A stretch of 28,727 nt of DNA from positions 1 through 28,727 of the forward strand of contig JAAXIL010000033.1 in assembly GCA_012270355.1 (NCBI GenBank). The letters run 5' to 3'. The notes below the pieces were generated by a model. That model did not search any database, was not told the origin of the DNA, and saw nothing but the letters and a program-made list of their open reading frames with translations. The stretch is from Psychrobacter sp. GTDB taxonomy: Bacteria > Pseudomonadota > Gammaproteobacteria > Pseudomonadales > Moraxellaceae. Below, in pieces: positions 15,577 to 23,630 of this stretch. The first letter of the stretch is position 1. Every line of letters starts with the position of its first letter. The position numbers and the translations under genes are program-made.

Positions 15577-16304
15577 AGCAGGATACGGTACGGTTACCTG
15601 AAGCAGAAGGCGAGCTGGGAGGGTTATTTACGCTTAATCCGTCATCAAAAAAGCCTAACTTATCACTGATGATGGTCGGAGATTCGTCGGCATGTGGTGT
15701 GGGCGTGACGTATCAAGATGACGCACTAATCGGACAGGTGCTTGTTAATTTGCAAACGGATGCGGGTTTGAGTCAACAATTTGCTGGAATTGACTGGCAA
15801 CTGCACGCCACCACAGGGCATACCAGTTTTGATGTGCTAAGACGCTTGTATGTGTTGCCCAAACCGTCTGACCCTATCGATGTAATGGTTATTGTGGTGG
15901 GGGTTAATGATGTGACAATAAGCACACCAATGGACGTTTGGCAAAATAATCTTAGTAAAATTCTAGCTATTGCTCATCGTAAGTTTGGCGTAAAGCATCT
16001 ATTTTTAACTGCCCTGCCACCGATGGCGTTATTTCCTGCTTTGCCTAAGCCATTAAACGCTTTTGTGGGCAAAAAATCGGACGTTTACGATGATGCTTTG
16101 CAAACATTTTGCCAGAACAATGACGTTTATTATGTGTCTGCCGACTTTTTGACGCATGCAGAAAGTTTAAGACAGCCCATTGCCGATGGTTTTGCAAGCG
16201 ATGGCTTTCATCCCAATGCCACAGCTTATGCTCTTTGGGTTAAGCTTTTGGAACACATCATTGCTACCACCTTAAGCCTAGACAATGAGTTGCAAGTTTA
16301 CTGA
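15534..16304 (+). CDS. SGNH/GDSL-family hydrolase
   Basis: A 256-residue SGNH esterase-like protein. The four blocks are visible: MMVGDSSACGVGV with the nucleophile Ser (about 51), a Gly-containing ATTGHTSFDVLRR, VVGVNDV with Asn (about 125), and DGFHPN with Asp and His (about 223 and 226). Members hydrolyse lipid or carbohydrate esters. The N-terminus (MVFAPLYLIQARKLK and LPEAEGELGG) is weakly hydrophobic rather than a clear signal peptide, so the location is uncertain. Its first 43 nt overlap the end of prmC in another frame, which implies translational coupling. The ATG at 15534 has no strong Shine-Dalgarno. It ends 57 nt before the riboswitch, just upstream of the gcv promoter. Confidence 0.85.
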   Translation: MVFAPLYLIQARKLKQDTVRLPEAEGELGGLFTLNPSSKKPNLSLMMVGDSSACGVGVTYQDDALIGQVLVNLQTDAGLSQQFAGIDWQLHATTGHTSFDVLRRLYVLPKPSDPIDVMVIVVGVNDVTISTPMDVWQNNLSKILAIAHRKFGVKHLFLTALPPMALFPALPKPLNAFVGKKSDVYDDALQTFCQNNDVYYVSADFLTHAESLRQPIADGFASDGFHPNATAYALWVKLLEHIIATTLSLDNELQVY

Positions 16305-16314
16305 TAACTTCGAC

Positions 16315-16343
16315 TTGTAAAATTCGTCAGCACCTTTCATAAT
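16315..16343 (+). promoter_or_regulatory. Sigma70-type promoter for the gcv leader
   Basis: TTGTAA (-35, 16315-16320) and CATAAT (-10, 16338-16343) are separated by exactly 17 nt. Transcription would begin near 16350, just before P1 of the first glycine aptamer (16362). Confidence 0.6.
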
Positions 16344-16361
16344 AGTTTTGATTAAATTTAG

Positions 16362-16445
16362 GCATATCAGGAGAGTGGCAGGCACGACTTGCCCACCGAA
16401 GGCGTAAGCACCCCGCCAATCGCTCAGGTCAATGGACTGATATGC
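16362..16445 (+). ncRNA. Glycine riboswitch, aptamer 1
   Basis: P1 is formed by GCATATCA (16362-16369) and TGATATGC (16438-16445). Between them are the class signatures GGAGAG, CACCGAAGG and GCTCAGGTCAATGGAC. The short P3 arm (GGCG with CGCC) is of normal size. Glycine binding to aptamers of this class usually switches gcv expression on. Confidence 0.9.
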
Positions 16446-16482
16446 TTTGTCGTTAACTATAGAATAAGTTAGCCGATACAAA

Positions 16483-16692
16483 AATCTGGAGAGTAGGGCA
16501 GGATAGTTTGCCCACACCGAAGGGGCAAAGCGGTTTATAGACTGCCCATAATAAACGTATCACTTTGTTAGGCTTGCTCGAAGTACGACATCTTCACTCG
16601 CCTGCCTCGTGCTACATTCATTATGGATTGTCTATATATTCTTGGCTAAATATGCAAAGCTAACCGTGAAAATCTCAGGTTTCAGGACAGAT
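16483..16692 (+). ncRNA. Glycine riboswitch, aptamer 2, with expanded P3 arm
   Basis: The 5' half (ATCTGGAGAG, then CACCGAAGGGGCAAAGCGG) and the 3' half (CCGTGAAAATCTCAGG, then AGGACAGATGG) are the expected core sequences, and P1 pairs ATCTG with CAGAT (16688-16692). They are about 135 nt apart, where aptamer 1 has roughly 12. GGTT (16532-16535) and AACC (16662-16665) close the enlarged P3 arm. The extra sequence at 16536-16636 is described separately. Tandem arrangement with aptamer 1 and the terminator at 16693 make the overall assignment firm. Confidence 0.88.
16536..16636 (+). repeat. Palindromic repeat inserted in P3 of glycine aptamer 2
   Basis: The outer arms TATAGAC (16536-16542) and GTCTATA (16630-16636) are perfect complements, as are CCATAAT (16546-16552) and ATTATGG (16620-16626). 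They enclose TTTGTTAGGCTTGCTCGAAG, then TACGACATCTTCACTCGCC and TGCCTCG. Nearly the same core follows gcvP (22286 onward), and its central GAAGTACGAC also lies in the nadV leader hairpin loop. In RNA it would extend P3 as a coaxial stem with an apical domain. Confidence 0.65.
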
Positions 16693-16776
16693 GGGGCAAA
16701 CGCATGAGCAGATGCTATTGAACGGTCAAAAAGTTGAGCGGTCAGTAAGATTTGCTCATGGGTTTGCCCTTTTTTT
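16693..16776 (+). terminator. Riboswitch-controlled intrinsic terminator
   Basis: GGGCAAACGCATGAGCA on the 5' side pairs with TGCTCATGGGTTTGCCC on the 3' side (to 16769) with one mismatch, followed by seven T. The 5' arm starts directly after the 3' strand of aptamer 2 P1. Glycine binding would be expected to favour readthrough into gcvT; that direction is inferred from the family. Confidence 0.85.
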
Positions 16777-16821
16777 ATGTCCATATACTTGATACTTGCC
16801 AAATTAATTTAAGGAATTGTT

Positions 16822-17976
16822 ATGTCCGAAGCCACGCCAAACCGTACCCCCTTTTATCAAGCCCATGTCGATGCCGAAGGAAAAATGGTCGACTTTGCAG
16901 GGTGGGAATTGCCCATTCATTATGGCTCACAGCGTGAAGAGCACGATGCGGTGCGTACCGATGCTGGCATGTTTGATGTGTCGCATATGGTTGTCACCGA
17001 TGTGGCAGGCGAGGACGCAAAAGCTTTTTTACAAAAGCTGATTGCTAATGATGTGGCAAAACTTAAAACTGTCGGTAAGGCATTATACTCGGGTATGTTA
17101 AACGATGAAGGCGGCGTGATTGACGATTTGATTGTGTATCGTATGAACGAGGCGGAAACCGAATATCGCATCGTGTCGAATGCGGCAACTCGTGACAAAG
17201 ATTTGGCACAATTCAACAAGGTTGCCTCTGACTTTGCAGTGACGCTTACCGAACGCCCTGAGCTTGCCATGTTAGCGGTGCAAGGACCCAACGCCATTGC
17301 CAAATTGAGTCAAGCAAAGCCTGCTTGGGCAGAGACGTTAGAAGGCTTAAAGCCGTTTGTTGGGGCAGATTTGACCGACATTGAGGGCAAAGATTGGTTT
17401 GTGGCTCGCACAGGCTACACGGGTGAGAACGGTGTGGAAGTAATTTTGCCTGAAGGAAAAGCCGAAGTGTTTTTTAATGCGCTAAAAGAGGCAGGCATTC
17501 GTCCTTGTGGACTTGGGGCACGTGATACCTTACGCATGGAAGCGGGGATGAACCTGTATGGTAACGACATGGACGATACAGTTAGCCCATATGAGTGCAA
17601 CATGAGTTGGACGCTTGCCCTGAAGTCTAAAGAAGGGCAAGCCGATAGAGATTTTGTCGGACGAGAAGCCTTGGTTAGCAAACGTGAACAAGCCAAAGCC
17701 GATGGCAGTGCATTAAAGCAAGTCGGTCTTGTGCTAGAATCTCGGGGCGTATTGCGTGATGGCATGGCAGTAGTGATAGACGGTCAGCCAGCTGGCATCA
17801 TCACCAGTGGCACGTTTTCACCAACCCTTGAGCATTAGATTGGTATCGCCCGTGTGCCCATGAGCGTGAACGAAGGCGACACCCTGCAAGTCGATTTACG
17901 TGGCAAAGGCAAATTTGTTGATGTGCGGGTGGTAAAATTACCCTTTGTACGCAATGGCAAAAAGCAGTTTGATTAA
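16822..17976 (+). pseudogene. gcvT: Glycine cleavage T-protein (aminomethyltransferase), internal TAG
   Basis: GcvT transfers the methylene group from the aminomethyl-lipoyl H-protein to tetrahydrofolate, releasing ammonia. ATG 16822 follows [27 protein letters not shown], the [12 protein letters not shown] block and [20 protein letters not shown] are intact. Codon 339 (17836-17838) is TAG inside the conserved GTFSPTLE-H-(S)-IGIARVP segment. Relatives usually have serine here, so TCG to TAG is the simplest explanation. The same frame then continues with family sequence ([31 protein letters not shown]) to TAA 17974-17976. The truncated product would lose the last 45 residues of the C-terminal barrel. 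The change is one base, so it is a fresh mutation, a population variant or a sequencing error. Confidence 0.9.
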
Positions 17977-18013
17977 CTTTAATTAATTTCATACTACCCC
18001 TTAGGAGACCCCC

Positions 18014-18394
18014 ATGAGCAATATCCCAGCAGAACTAAAATACGTTGCCAGCCATGAATGGCTACGCATGGAAGATGACGGTACGATTACAGTCGGCATC
18101 ACTGACCACGCTCAAGACTTGCTTGGTGACATTGTGTTTATTGAGTTGCCAGAAGTGGGCGATACGGTTGCGGTTGATGATGAAATTGCCGTTGTGGAGT
18201 CGGTCAAAGCCGCCTCGGACGTGTATGCCCCCATCACAGGCGAAATCGTTGCCATTAATGACAGCTTGGAAGATGAGCCAGAAATCGTGAATACGGACCC
18301 GTACGGCGACGGTTGGTTTTTTAAAATCCGCCCAGACAATGCCGATGATTATGACGAGTTGATGAGTGCCGATGAGTACAAAAACGAGTTTTAA
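18014..18394 (+). CDS. gcvH: Glycine cleavage H-protein
   Basis: The H-protein carries the lipoyl arm that shuttles the aminomethyl group between P-, T- and L-proteins. It is 126 residues, the normal size. The lipoylation site is Lys 65 in [15 protein letters not shown], with [17 protein letters not shown] upstream and the [10 protein letters not shown] motif near the end. TAGGAG precedes ATG 18014 at good spacing. It follows gcvT by 37 nt and shares its riboswitch-controlled transcript. A short palindrome (AGTTTTAAAACT) covers the stop codon and could act as a weak attenuator. Confidence 0.96.
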   Translation: MSNIPAELKYVASHEWLRMEDDGTITVGITDHAQDLLGDIVFIELPEVGDTVAVDDEIAVVESVKAASDVYAPITGEIVAINDSLEDEPEIVNTDPYGDGWFFKIRPDNADDYDELMSADEYKNEF

Positions 18395-18485
18395 AACTCA
18401 TTTTTGTCGTATAGTTAAGGTTATTTACTGCATTACTAACACGACCTACTTAAGATTTAAAATTCATTGATAATTGAGCTTCATC

Positions 18486-19253
18486 ATGTCGAACCCTGCC
18501 AATCCAACTGATCCAAAAACTGACCTAGCAACCCCCAATCATACGCCCCAGCTTGACGCTTTTACACAAGTGGTGGAGTCTCGTCGTTCGGTGCGAAAAT
18601 TTACTGACACGCCGATTCCTGACGAGGTGCTAGACGATTGCCTACGCCTTGCCATGCTTGCCCCAAACTCAAGCACCCTGCAACCGTGGGAGGTGTATGT
18701 CCTTGACTCCGCCGCCAACCGTGAAAAAGCAAATAAAAGTGCCATGGGGCAAAACGCCGCCAACACCGCGGCTCTGGTGATCGCCGTGGTGGCTCGGACT
18801 GACACTTGGGATGAGCGTGCCAAACAAAACTTGCGTGAATTTCCCAGCTCGCCTGTGCCTAAAAAGGTGCAGAACTACTACACCAAAGTGGTGGCACTCG
18901 ACTTTGTGCGAGGTCCTGCCAATGTCGCATCGGCTGCCAAATGGGGACTCACCCAAGCGGTTCGTACCTTTAAAGGTCCGATGAAGTCGCCTTATTATAC
19001 CTTTGAAGATGTAAAAAACTGGGCGACAAACAACACCGCACTTGCTGCCGAAAACTTGATACTTGCCCTCAGAGCCCACGGTTTTGACAGTTGTGCGATG
19101 GGCGGATTTGATGAGCCTGCTCTTAAAAAACTTTTGAACCTGACCGATGATCATCATGTGGTGATGATGATTGGGGCAGGGGAACGTAGCGAGAAAGGTA
19201 TTTATAGCGAGCAATATCGTTTTGACTTTAATGAGTTTGTGTTTAGGGTTTAG
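18486..19253 (+). CDS. Nitroreductase-family FMN protein
   Basis: A nitroreductase-fold oxidoreductase of 255 residues. The N-terminal FMN-phosphate motif ESRRSVRKF is followed by LAMLAPNSSTLQPWEVYVL, and a C-terminal LILALRAHGFDSCAMGGFDE with GERSEKGIYS fits the family. These are NAD(P)H-dependent FMN enzymes reducing nitro compounds, quinones or other substrates; the natural role is unknown. The start is ATG 18486 (MSNPANPTDP); the frame extends upstream only through a TTG at 18474. About 20 N-terminal residues before the fold are disordered-looking. It sits between gcvH and gcvP, an unusual place, and is closed by a strong terminator. Confidence 0.9.
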   Translation: MSNPANPTDPKTDLATPNHTPQLDAFTQVVESRRSVRKFTDTPIPDEVLDDCLRLAMLAPNSSTLQPWEVYVLDSAANREKANKSAMGQNAANTAALVIAVVARTDTWDERAKQNLREFPSSPVPKKVQNYYTKVVALDFVRGPANVASAAKWGLTQAVRTFKGPMKSPYYTFEDVKNWATNNTALAAENLILALRAHGFDSCAMGGFDEPALKKLLNLTDDHHVVMMIGAGERSEKGIYSEQYRFDFNEFVFRV

Positions 19254-19265
19254 GTATTTATTGTA

Positions 19266-19320
19266 GGTTAGCAAAGTCGGAGCAAATGATTTACTTGCTC
19301 CAGTTTGCTAGCCTTTTTTT
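19266..19320 (+). terminator. Strong intrinsic terminator between nitroreductase and gcvP
   Basis: GGTTAGCAAA (19266-19275) pairs with TTTGCTAGCC (19304-19313), with an inner GGAGCAA/TTGCTCC stem, and seven T follow. It should end the gcvT-gcvH-nitroreductase transcript, so gcvP (start 19391) must have its own promoter. TATACG at about 19370 is a possible -10. Confidence 0.88.
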
Positions 19321-19390
19321 AATTAGCATATTGTGTCTTCCCTTCGATTTATTATTTATGTTCCATCTTATACGTTAACAGAGACTGCCC

Positions 19391-22261
19391 ATGACTACTT
19401 TTTCTACTCTTTTTAATGACCATGCTTTTGTCGAACGCCATCTTGGTTCGGGAAAAACAGAACAGGCGGAGATGCTAAAAGCCGTCGGTTATGACGACAT
19501 GGACAGTTTTGTTAATGACACTGTGCCCGAATCGGTACGCATGCATCGGTCGCTTGATTTGCCCGCTGCCATGAGTGAGCATGATGCGTTGGCAAAACTT
19601 AAAGGCATGGCAGACGACATTACCGTCAACAAAAGCTACATTGGGCAAGGCTATTCGCCCGTGCGAATGCCTGCGGTGATTCAGCGAAACGTGCTTGAAA
19701 ACCCGGGTTGGTACACCGCCTACACACCGTATCAAGCGGAGATTTCGCAAGGCCGCCTTGAGGCATTGCTTAATTTTCAACAGGTTTGTATTGATCTCAC
19801 AGGCTTAGAGCTCGCTGGGGCTTCATTGCTCGATGAGGCAACCGCCGCAGCTGAAGGTATGGCGATGGCAAAACGGGTGAGTAAATCGAAGTCTAATCAA
19901 TTTTTTGTCGATGAGCGTACCTATCCGCAAACGTTGGACGTGATTAAAACCCGTGCCGAGTATTTCGGCTGGGAAATCGTGGTTGGTGATTTTGATACCG
20001 CAAAAGAGGGCGACTTCTTTGGGGCGTATTTCCAATACGTGGGCAAAGATGGTGATGTGGTCGATTTAACCGATGTTATAGCCAGCGTTAAAGAAAACAA
20101 AACCTACGCCATCGTCGGAGCGGATATCATGAGTTTGGTACTGCTCAAATCGCCTGCCGACATGGGAGCAGACGTGGCATTAGGCAGTACGCAACGCTTT
20201 GGCATTCCGATGGGCTTTGGCGGCCCGCACGCCGCATATTTTGCCTTTACTGACAAAGCCAAACGCTCTGCCCCCGGTCGCATCATTGGCGTATCCAAAG
20301 ACGCTCAAGGCAACACCGCCCTACGCATGGCACTACAAACCCGTGAGCAACACATTCGCCGTGAAAAAGCCAACTCAAACATTTGCACCTCACAAGTGTT
20401 ACTTGCTAATTTGGCTGGCATGTATGCGGTTTATCATGGACCTGAAGGGGTCAAACGCATCGCTACCCGCATTCATGCGATGGCAACCGCCTTTGCTGAT
20501 GTGATTGGGCAAGAAGGTGGTGAACTAAACGTGGTGCATGACCAATTTTTCGACGCAGTGCTGATAGATTGTGGTTCGGAAAAATTAGCACAGCAGATTT
20601 ACGACAATGACCAAAACGTCGGCTACAACCTGTGGCGAGTGGGTAATGATAAATTGTCAGTCGCATTTAGTGAGGTCAGTGATGCCGACGATTTTGCGGT
20701 GCTGACGCAACTGTTTGTCGGTAAATCACACGAATTTCCAAACGATGTCCGCATCGGACTAAACGATGACGTATTACGCAACGATGAGATTTTAACGCAC
20801 CCTGTGTTTAATTCGCATCACACCGAACATGAGATGTTACGCTATCTCAAGTCGCTTGAAGACAAAGACTTGGCGATGAACCGTAGCATGATTTCGCTCG
20901 GCAGTTGTACCATGAAACTCAATGCCACGAGCGAGATGTTGCCCATCACTTGGAATGAGTTTGCCAATGTGCATCCCTTCGCCCCCCGTGAGCAAGTCGG
21001 TGGCTACATTGCCATGATTGACAGCTTGCAAGACCAGCTTAAAGCCATTACAGGCTTTGATGACATTTCGATGCAACCTAACTCAGGGGCATCGGGTGAG
21101 TACGCTGGCTTGCTTGCTATCCGTCGTTATCACGAGTCACAAGGTCAGCCCAATCGTGACGTGTGCTTGATTCCAAAGTCCGCTCATGGCACGAACCCTG
21201 CGACCGCTCAAATGATGGGCATGCAAGTCGTCGTCGTTGATACCGATGAAGACGGCAATATTGACGTTGCTGACTTAACCGCCAAATGTGAAGAACATAG
21301 CGAGCGACTTGGGGCGTTGATGGTGACGTACCCGTCCACGCACGGCGTGTTTGAAGCTGGTATCCGAGACATTTGCTCGCTGATTCACGAGCATGGCGGG
21401 CAAGTGTATATGGACGGGGCGAACATGAACGCTCAGGTGGGCGTGATGCAACCTGCCGAAGTGGGTGCCGATGTGCTACACATGAACTTGCACAAAACTT
21501 TCTGTATTCCGCACGGTGGCGGTGGTCCGGGCATGGGACCGATTGGCATGAAGTCGCACCTTGCCCCATTTAAGGCAAATCATGCTGTTAGCCCAGTACA
21601 TAATGCCCCAAATGAGTGTTCAGCCGTGTCTGCCGCACCTTATGGTTCTGCCAGCATTTTGCCAATTTCATGGATGTATATCACCATGATGGGACACGAC
21701 GGCTTGCTTGAAGCCACAGAAGTGGCATTGCTCAATGCTAACTATGTCGCCAGCCAACTCAAGGATGATTATCCCGTTTTATACACAGGTAAAAATGGAC
21801 GAGTGGCTCACGAGTGCATCATCGACATTCGTCCGCGCAAGGAAGAAACAGGCAGCACCGAGACTGACATAGCCAAACGCCTGATGGATTACGGTTTCCA
21901 CGCCCCGACGATGAGTTTCCCTGTCGCAGGCACGCTGATGATTGAGCCAACCGAATCCGAGCCAAAGCATGAGCTAGACCGCTTTATTTCAGCACTCAAG
22001 CAAATCAAGCAAGAAGCAATGCAGGTCAAAGACGGCACAGACGGTTGGACGGCGGAAGATAACCCATTGGTCAATGCCCCACATACTGCCAGTGTCGTCA
22101 CGGGCGAGGACTGGTCACACCCGTACAGCCGAGAAACTGCCGTGTTCCCACTCGAGTATGTGCGTCAGCATAAGTTTTGGCCTTCGGTTGGACGGGTTGA
22201 TGATGTGTATGGCGACAAGAATTTGATGTGTAGTTGCCCCAGTATCGAAAACTATATGTAA
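19391..22261 (+). CDS. gcvP: Glycine dehydrogenase (decarboxylating), P-protein
   Basis: The P-protein is the pyridoxal-phosphate enzyme that decarboxylates glycine and hands the aminomethyl group to the lipoyl arm of GcvH. It is a single 956-residue chain, the fused two-domain form of gammaproteobacteria. The PLP lysine is Lys 702 in [20 protein letters not shown]. Other conserved pieces are FVERHLG near the N-terminus, [35 protein letters not shown] and [19 protein letters not shown]. The start ATG 19391 has only a weak GAG upstream. It is cut off from gcvTH by a terminator and so may lie outside glycine-riboswitch control. A palindromic repeat begins in its stop codon. Confidence 0.97.
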   Translation: MTTFSTLFNDHAFVERHLGSGKTEQAEMLKAVGYDDMDSFVNDTVPESVRMHRSLDLPAAMSEHDALAKLKGMADDITVNKSYIGQGYSPVRMPAVIQRNVLENPGWYTAYTPYQAEISQGRLEALLNFQQVCIDLTGLELAGASLLDEATAAAEGMAMAKRVSKSKSNQFFVDERTYPQTLDVIKTRAEYFGWEIVVGDFDTAKEGDFFGAYFQYVGKDGDVVDLTDVIASVKENKTYAIVGADIMSLVLLKSPADMGADVALGSTQRFGIPMGFGGPHAAYFAFTDKAKRSAPGRIIGVSKDAQGNTALRMALQTREQHIRREKANSNICTSQVLLANLAGMYAVYHGPEGVKRIATRIHAMATAFADVIGQEGGELNVVHDQFFDAVLIDCGSEKLAQQIYDNDQNVGYNLWRVGNDKLSVAFSEVSDADDFAVLTQLFVGKSHEFPNDVRIGLNDDVLRNDEILTHPVFNSHHTEHEMLRYLKSLEDKDLAMNRSMISLGSCTMKLNATSEMLPITWNEFANVHPFAPREQVGGYIAMIDSLQDQLKAITGFDDISMQPNSGASGEYAGLLAIRRYHESQGQPNRDVCLIPKSAHGTNPATAQMMGMQVVVVDTDEDGNIDVADLTAKCEEHSERLGALMVTYPSTHGVFEAGIRDICSLIHEHGGQVYMDGANMNAQVGVMQPAEVGADVLHMNLHKTFCIPHGGGGPGMGPIGMKSHLAPFKANHAVSPVHNAPNECSAVSAAPYGSASILPISWMYITMMGHDGLLEATEVALLNANYVASQLKDDYPVLYTGKNGRVAHECIIDIRPRKEETGSTETDIAKRLMDYGFHAPTMSFPVAGTLMIEPTESEPKHELDRFISALKQIKQEAMQVKDGTDGWTAEDNPLVNAPHTASVVTGEDWSHPYSRETAVFPLEYVRQHKFWPSVGRVDDVYGDKNLMCSCPSIENYM

Positions 22262-22363
22262 TGCCAATCCAAAAACCAATCTATCTTTGTTAGGCTCACT
22301 TGAAGTACCATTTGTACGTCTTCGTTCGCCTGCCTCGATAGATTGTTTTTTGCAAATGGCATT
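22260..22363. repeat. Palindromic repeat after gcvP (same core as in the riboswitch)
   Basis: Outer arms AATGCCA (22260-22266) and TGGCATT (22357-22363) and inner arms AATCTATC (22278-22285) and GATAGATT (22337-22344) are perfect complements. The loop region contains GTTAGGCTCACTTGAAGTAC then CATTTGTACGTCTTC and GTTCGCCTGCCTCG, in which AGGC/GCCT and GAAGTAC/GTAC..CTTC can pair. It forms a long nested hairpin at the end of gcvP and may protect or end its mRNA. Confidence 0.7.
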
Positions 22364-22432
22364 TATTTTGTATCTTTTGAGCCTCTACGGTGTTAGTTTC
22401 GTTTGCTGTGCGATTTGTGTTTTCTGCACTCG

Positions 22433-22453
22433 TTTGCCTCGTGATGAGGCAAA
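22433..22453. repeat. Short perfect stem-loop
   Basis: TTTGCCTC and GAGGCAAA flank a 5-nt loop. No T-run follows on either strand. Apart from this hairpin and the GNAT remnant, the 22364-22625 stretch shows nothing else. Confidence 0.4.
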
Positions 22454-22483
22454 ATACTTGACCAAATTTTGAAATGATTTTGA

Positions 22484-22615
22484 ATGCAAGAAATAACGAT
22501 TCGTCCCTATCAACCGCAAGATGCCTCTGCCCTCGCAGAGGTTTTTTGTAAGTCCATCATGGCGATTGATGAAGCGGTATTTAATGCAGAAATCCATAAA
22601 TGTTTAAGGCAATAA
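22484..22615 (+). pseudogene. GNAT acetyltransferase N-terminal remnant (43 aa)
   Basis: ATG 22484 opens a 43-codon frame: MQEITIRPYQPQDASALAEV then FCKSIMAIDEAVFN, ending at TAA 22613-22615. The ITIRPYQPQDASALAEVF start is the beta1-alpha1 segment of GNAT N-acetyltransferases, but the acetyl-CoA-binding part is missing. It could be an expressed micro-protein, but a truncated relic fits better. Confidence 0.5.
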
Positions 22616-22625
22616 GTAATAAAAA

Positions 22626-23543
22626 TTAGGGTTTAGTATGCTCTAACTTACTCACCCCTACCCAATGCCGTGCGAATTGATACGCCACCCTGCCCGAACG
22701 TCCGCCTCTCGAGCTTGCCCATTTAAGAGCTTCGGCACGCACGTCGTCGTTCCAGTCTAACCCCGATTGCTCAAGATAGTGCTGAGTGATTTGTAGGTAA
22801 GTGTCTTGGTTCATCGGGTGAAACGCCAGCCATAACCCAAATCGGTCAGACAGCGACACGGTTTCGTCAATCGTTTCATACGGGTTGACCTCATCTGTCT
22901 GCCCGTTATAAATGTCCACATTGTCTCGCATCAATTGCGGTAACAAATGCCGTCGGTTGCTCGTCGCATACACCAGCAAATTGTCTTGCTCGGAAGCCAG
23001 CGAGCCATCAAGCACCGACTTTAACGTGCGGTAATTTTCATCTTGAGCATTAAACGCCAAATCATCGCAATACACCACATACCGAAGCGATTTTGTACCA
23101 TCTTTTGGGTCATCGGATAACTCTTCAATGGCATGGCGTATGTCGTCCAATGCATGCAAATCATCTCTTGCGACCTCAATCATGCGTAACCCCTCGGACT
23201 GATACGCATTTAGTAACGCCCGTACCAGCGATGACTTACCTGCCCCTCGTGTACCTGTCATCAACACATGATTGGCAGGATAGCCTGCTAAAAACTGACG
23301 GGTGTTCTGCACGATTTTTGCTTTTTGTGTGTCGATGCCGTGCAAGTCATCGAGTGACAGCGATAAATTCACGTCAAGCGGTTTCAACCAGCCTTGTCCG
23401 TTTTGCGGGCTAACCCAGCGATACGCCAACACGTTCGGGTCAAGGGCAATTGGCTTGGGCAGTTGTTTTTGTAAATATTGGCTGAGTAGGGTGGCGAGGT
23501 CATCGGGTAAGGGCACAGCTTGAGTGGATACGGTGTTTGGCAT
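22626..23543 (-). CDS. DUF815-family AAA ATPase
   Basis: A 305-residue P-loop ATPase of the DUF815 group. Walker A is GTRGAGKSS (about residues 97-105), Walker B is YVVYCDDLAF, followed by the sensor-like LLVYATSNRRHLLPQLM and LSDRFGLWLAFHPMNQD with YLQITQHYLEQSGLDW, all typical of DUF815. The family is widespread in proteobacteria; its function is not established, though it is sometimes compared to ClpX- or DnaA-like AAA proteins. The start ATG 23543 (MPNTVSTQ) is preferred over TTG 23576, with no clear Shine-Dalgarno. It is divergent from the kinase gene across an 87-nt gap rich in short TTCAATGTT/GTCAATGTT repeats, so the two may share a regulatory region. Confidence 0.88.
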   Translation of the reverse strand: MPNTVSTQAVPLPDDLATLLSQYLQKQLPKPIALDPNVLAYRWVSPQNGQGWLKPLDVNLSLSLDDLHGIDTQKAKIVQNTRQFLAGYPANHVLMTGTRGAGKSSLVRALLNAYQSEGLRMIEVARDDLHALDDIRHAIEELSDDPKDGTKSLRYVVYCDDLAFNAQDENYRTLKSVLDGSLASEQDNLLVYATSNRRHLLPQLMRDNVDIYNGQTDEVNPYETIDETVSLSDRFGLWLAFHPMNQDTYLQITQHYLEQSGLDWNDDVRAEALKWASSRGGRSGRVAYQFARHWVGVSKLEHTKP

Positions 23544-23630
23544 GATGGTCAATGTTGGATTAAATGTTGCGTTCAATGTTAAAGGTTGAGTGTTAAAATC
23601 TGACTATAACTCGAATTCAATCATTTAACC

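Noticed and set aside
4137..17976. Possible TAG recoding (amber readthrough or non-standard code)
   Set aside because: TAG is also the terminal stop of several intact genes here (AEC permease 10026-10028, nitroreductase, ATP-grasp fusion, Anbu), and the mnmG site lacks conserved residues besides the stop.
21117..21569. Long antisense ORF inside gcvP (150 codons)
   Set aside because: It mirrors the strongly conserved sense coding sequence, has low-complexity arginine/serine-rich composition and no recognisable domain. The same holds for other antisense frames such as 5472-5915 and 8238-8735.
22287..22472. 61-codon plus-strand ORF after gcvP
   Set aside because: It starts within the palindromic repeat and its product has no family resemblance; the cysteine-rich hydrophobic run reflects AT-rich intergenic sequence.
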